NCBI GenBank assembly: GCA_018238545.1
Contig: JABCTC010000014.1
Coordinates: 1-64,000, forward strand
Origin: Candidatus Heimdallarchaeota archaeon
Lineage (GTDB): Archaea > Asgardarchaeota > Heimdallarchaeia > Heimdallarchaeales > Heimdallarchaeaceae
Length of the DNA: 64,000 nt
Direction: 5' to 3'
Shown: piece by piece, positions 61,437 through 64,000 of the stretch
Layout of the letters: each line of letters begins with the position of its first letter
How positions within the stretch are numbered: the stretch's first letter is position 1
Notes under the pieces: model-generated
Told to the model about the DNA's origin: nothing
What the model saw: the letters and a program-made list of their open reading frames with translations, nothing else
Database searches by the model: none
Program-made: the position numbers and the translations under genes

Positions 61437-61471
61437 CTTCTATGAATATACCTCGTAGAAGCAAACTTTTT
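61437..61471 (+). promoter_or_regulatory. argS leader hairpin with downstream U-run
   Basis: CTTCTATGA (61437-61445) pairs with TCGTAGAAG (61453-61461) as a 9-bp stem with one G-U pair and a 7-nt loop, followed by TTTTT (67-71 in the last bases). A TATA-like AATTATAAATTTA at 61401-61413 puts transcription start near 61431, so the hairpin would be at the mRNA's 5' end. The stem includes the start codon and Arg codons of a short leader ORF. Attenuation or translational control is inference. Confidence 0.4.
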
Positions 61472-61492
61472 ATTGTTAATAACGCTTTTTAG
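61442..61492 (+). CDS. Putative argS leader peptide (16 codons, Arg-Arg)
   Basis: ATG after GGTGG (61425-61429) opens MNIPRRSKLFIVNNAF, then TAG. Two adjacent Arg codons (CGT AGA) lie in the right arm of the leader hairpin. Both features occur in the leader of the arginyl-tRNA synthetase gene, as expected of a peptide that senses Arg-tRNA charging. The ribosome-binding site is 12 nt before the ATG, a little far. Chance is possible for so short an ORF. Confidence 0.35.
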   Translation: MNIPRRSKLFIVNNAF

Positions 61493-61528
61493 CAAGAAAA
61501 GAGTTATATTCAAGGAGTAATTTAAAAT

Positions 61529-63553
61529 ATGATTTCACGTCCTTACGATGAAATAAAACAATTGATAGAAAGTTATCTCGAGAAGGAATTTTCAATGAAA
61601 TCTGATTTGATTTGGTCAAAGCCACCTTCAATTGAATTAGGTGATATTAGTTTTCCTCTTTTCAATATTGCAAAAGAGCTAAAGATTAAACCTATAGAAC
61701 TGGGTGAGAAAATAATCTCGGAAATCAGTTTTCCAAAAATTATCGAGAAAGTAAATCTACAAGGAGGCTTTCTTAATCTGGCATTCAACAGAAGTATTTT
61801 CGTTACTCAAGTACTTCAAACAATTTTGGAACAAACTAAATATGGTCAAAATTCCAGTCTGAACTCTGAAAGGATAATTGTTGAGCATACTTCTAGCAAT
61901 CCAACCGGCCCCCTTCATATTGGTAATTTTAGGGGTTCAGTTCTAGGGGATGTTCTTGGAAGACTTTTTTCATTTCTAGGAGCTGCAGTTAATGTACGAT
62001 ACTATGTAAATGATTTAGGAAGACAAATTGCCCCCTTAGTAATAGGCTATTTTCTTTTGAAAGAAACAAAATTTGAAATTGAAGAAAAAGGTGACCTATG
62101 GCTTGGTAAAGTATATGCTAGCATGTACACATTTCTAGAGATACAACAACTCAAAAAGAAGTTAATCGTGCTAGGCTGGAAACTTCAAAGCAGTGCATCT
62201 CTCTATAGTTTAGATGATTCTGATCTCAAGACCATACCTGATTTCTTGAATATTTTACCTGTAGAAAATAAAGAAAAAGACAATACCCACAAATGGTTTT
62301 CAAAATTAGCAAGAATCCAGAGCTCACTTATTGAAAGAATCCCAGATGTATATGAAAAACTCAATAAATTGACATCTTCAAGAATAGAGAATTTAGAATC
62401 TATGACAAATCAGTATGTTAAGAACTATCAGGAAGGTAAGGATAAATCAATAGTTGAAAAGTTTAGAGAAGTTACAAAAATGGCTTTAGATGGACATGTG
62501 GAGACCTTAAACCTATTTGAAATATATCATGATGATTTTGATTGGGAATCAGATGTAGCTTGGTCAGGTGAAGTTCAAACTATGTTAACTGAATTAGAAG
62601 ACAAGAAATACCTAAGACATGATGGAAAAGCTCGACTTCTAAGAAATGATACAATTGCTGAAGAATTAGGATACAAAACAAAATATTCAATAAATTATGA
62701 AATTCCTGATACTATAATAATAAACTCAGAAGGCATCACTCTTTATCCATGTCGAGATATTGTTTATCATCTTCATAAACTTGAGAAATTCAATGCTTCA
62801 TTATGCTATAATGTAATCGCTAAAATGCAACAATTGCCTCAATTATCTGTCAGATTAGCTCTTTATGGTTTAAACCGAATAGATACTGCAGACAAAGTTC
62901 ATCATTTTGATTATGAATATGTATCTCTAATTGGTAGAAAGATGGCGGGAAGAGAATTTGATTATGTGACACCAGATGAGTTATTCGTTTTAGCTCAGAA
63001 GGAAATTAAAATAATTATTGAAGAGAGAGATTATTCAGAAGAAGAGCAACAAAAAATTATAAAAAAAGTTGCTGCAAGTAGTATCAAATATCACATCCTA
63101 AAAATGGATCCACAAAAGTCTGTAGCTTTTGATGTAAAGAAAGCTGTTGATCCAAATGAAAATTCAGGATCTTTTCTACAATATTCCTATGCAAGAGCAT
63201 TAAGTATTCTTAATAGATCTTCGAAACATGGGATAAATATTCAAAAAATCCTAGAATCTACTGAAAAAGAGAAGCTGATAATAGAAAAACAAGCAGAATG
63301 GGAACTGGTTAAACTAATGGAAGAACTCCCATCAATCTTGGTTAAAGCAGCGAAGTTCTTAAGACCAGATTCTGTAGCCAACTTTTCATATTCACTTGCC
63401 TCAGCGTTTCACAAATTCTACGATGCATGTCCAGTATTAAAAGCAGAGAATCCCAAATTAGTTAAGTCTAGAGTAATGATTGTACTTTCAATAACTAAGT
63501 GTTTAGAAAGCTTGTTCGAAGTAATGGGTATTGAAACATTAGAGAAAATGTGA
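61529..63553 (+). CDS. argS: Arginyl-tRNA synthetase
   Basis: Charges tRNA-Arg, class I. The 674-residue protein has an N-terminal Add-1 domain, the HIGH motif as LHIGNFRGS within EHTSSNPTGPLHIGN, the KMSK-like segment GRKMAGREF, and a C-terminal DALR anticodon-binding domain (QYSYARALSIL, then FSYSLASAFHKFYDACPVL). It is somewhat longer than many archaeal ArgRS. AAGGAG (61512-61517) lies 11 nt before ATG. A short ORF and hairpin precede it in the leader; see those entries. The next gene follows in 10 nt. Confidence 0.95.
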   Translation: MISRPYDEIKQLIESYLEKEFSMKSDLIWSKPPSIELGDISFPLFNIAKELKIKPIELGEKIISEISFPKIIEKVNLQGGFLNLAFNRSIFVTQVLQTILEQTKYGQNSSLNSERIIVEHTSSNPTGPLHIGNFRGSVLGDVLGRLFSFLGAAVNVRYYVNDLGRQIAPLVIGYFLLKETKFEIEEKGDLWLGKVYASMYTFLEIQQLKKKLIVLGWKLQSSASLYSLDDSDLKTIPDFLNILPVENKEKDNTHKWFSKLARIQSSLIERIPDVYEKLNKLTSSRIENLESMTNQYVKNYQEGKDKSIVEKFREVTKMALDGHVETLNLFEIYHDDFDWESDVAWSGEVQTMLTELEDKKYLRHDGKARLLRNDTIAEELGYKTKYSINYEIPDTIIINSEGITLYPCRDIVYHLHKLEKFNASLCYNVIAKMQQLPQLSVRLALYGLNRIDTADKVHHFDYEYVSLIGRKMAGREFDYVTPDELFVLAQKEIKIIIEERDYSEEEQQKIIKKVAASSIKYHILKMDPQKSVAFDVKKAVDPNENSGSFLQYSYARALSILNRSSKHGINIQKILESTEKEKLIIEKQAEWELVKLMEELPSILVKAAKFLRPDSVANFSYSLASAFHKFYDACPVLKAENPKLVKSRVMIVLSITKCLESLFEVMGIETLEKM

Positions 63554-63563
63554 GCGATAATAT

Positions 63564-64000
63564 ATGTCAAATAATGATAGAATATTTGGTGGGTTTGATT
63601 TAACTTTTGTAGATATCAACATTCGCCCATTAGATGTTAATAATAACTTAATTGAAAAATTTCCTGCTCTAGGTTCTCATCATGCTAAAACTGATATAGA
63701 GTTCACACCTGGTGGCAATGGATTCAATTTCTGTCGTACATTAGCTAATTTAGGTAGAAAGGTTACATTTGTAGGTGCTTCATCAGATTTCTTTGAAAAT
63801 CTTGTTTCGATGAGGAAAATACCTCTGGAAATAGAAGTTATTGATTGTGCTAAAGTAAATTACACTTCAATCCTCAATCTAAATGATGGGGAAATACAGT
63901 TCAATTCAGTGAAAAACAATCTATCACCTAATCACTTGACTGAAAAATTAGTGTCCATCTATCGTGGAAGTAAACTGAAGCATATCAGCAACATTGCACT
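63564..64000 (+). CDS. PfkB-family carbohydrate kinase, N-terminal fragment
   Basis: The window ends in this gene; 145 codons are visible. It begins with FGGFDLTFVDINIRPL and then IEFTPGGNGFNFCRTLANLGRKVTFVGASSDFF, the N-terminal PfkB signature with its GGNxxN segment. Sugar or nucleoside is the expected substrate of a PfkB-type kinase, but the catalytic C-terminal Asp motif is outside the window. Its ATG is 10 nt after the argS stop, so it is likely in the argS operon. Confidence 0.75.
   Translation, partial: MSNNDRIFGGFDLTFVDINIRPLDVNNNLIEKFPALGSHHAKTDIEFTPGGNGFNFCRTLANLGRKVTFVGASSDFFENLVSMRKIPLEIEVIDCAKVNYTSILNLNDGEIQFNSVKNNLSPNHLTEKLVSIYRGSKLKHISNIA

Noticed and set aside
1..64000. Search for CRISPR arrays, insertion sequences, integrase or attachment repeats.
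   Set aside because: No spaced direct repeats, transposase-like frames or terminal inverted repeats were seen; the only tandem repeat is the 45-bp coding one.

Overview
The window is AT-rich DNA (about one third G+C by eye), densely coded, from an archaeon, most likely an Asgard archaeon and plausibly a Heimdallarchaeia-type lineage. The archaeal core is clear: PheST, AlaRS and ArgRS of archaeal type, TFIIB, Kae1 and Bud32, both primase subunits, an XPD-type helicase, a RecJ-like DHH protein with DnaJ-type zinc fingers, a pyruvoyl arginine decarboxylase and F420/pterin cofactor genes. TATA boxes of TTTATATA type sit about 25-30 nt before many starts. Signs pointing to Asgards are several Roadblock/LC7 and longin-like proteins, an Rpn11-like JAMM protease, a RING-like zinc finger on a tandem winged-helix protein, and surface proteins ending in a membrane helix plus basic tail. 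No rRNA, ribosomal protein or small GTPase gene lies in the window, so the lineage is inference.

Layout. 0-7.5 kb: the end of a HAD phosphatase, a GcvH-like protein without the lipoyl lysine, pheST with a structured leader, two divergent paralogous 2-phosphoglycerate-kinase-like genes, a box C/D sRNA candidate and two zinc-binding membrane proteins. 7.6-11.6 kb: kae1 and a B12-type radical SAM gene converge on bud32 and a HypE/PurM-like gene. 11.7-16.3 kb: a cluster of longin/roadblock-like proteins, three of which share a C-terminal domain, plus a Glu-rich repeat protein. 16.5-22.7 kb: an APH-fold kinase, a tail-anchored Rpn11-like JAMM protein, cofE-folP overlapping, a galactokinase-type kinase and an AAA+/STAND ATPase. 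22.7-27.6 kb: an ABC ATPase with two membrane proteins, a MazG-like protein and the winged-helix/RING protein. 27.7-34.8 kb: glutamine synthetase, arginine decarboxylase, a surface protein, a GH57-like protein and TFIIB. 34.9-47.7 kb: SepF-like, alaS, an Eis-like acetyltransferase, a priL-priS/DNA polymerase IV group, a secreted PLD-lamin-tail protein and XPD. 47.8-54.5 kb: a co-directional set of TPR, PD-(D/E)XK nuclease, longin-like, roadblock, small unknown and DHH genes. 54.5-64 kb: membrane protein, HAD phosphatase, subtilase, roadblock, thioredoxin, argS and a PfkB-type kinase cut by the window end.

The items most worth following are: short leader ORFs with cognate codons (Phe before pheST, Arg before argS) associated with hairpins and U-runs, which suggest attenuation-like control; the eight-unit winged-helix/RING protein as a candidate E3 scaffold; the tail-anchored Rpn11-like protease; the longin/roadblock cluster; and the box C/D sRNA. 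No CRISPR array, insertion sequence or tRNA gene was seen. No stretch above about 300 bases lacks a gene. The larger gaps (5127-5296, 12661-12802, 16321-16518, 21300-21474, 33629-33831, 47724-47945, 61314-61528) hold promoters and leaders, and are otherwise unremarkable except where annotated.
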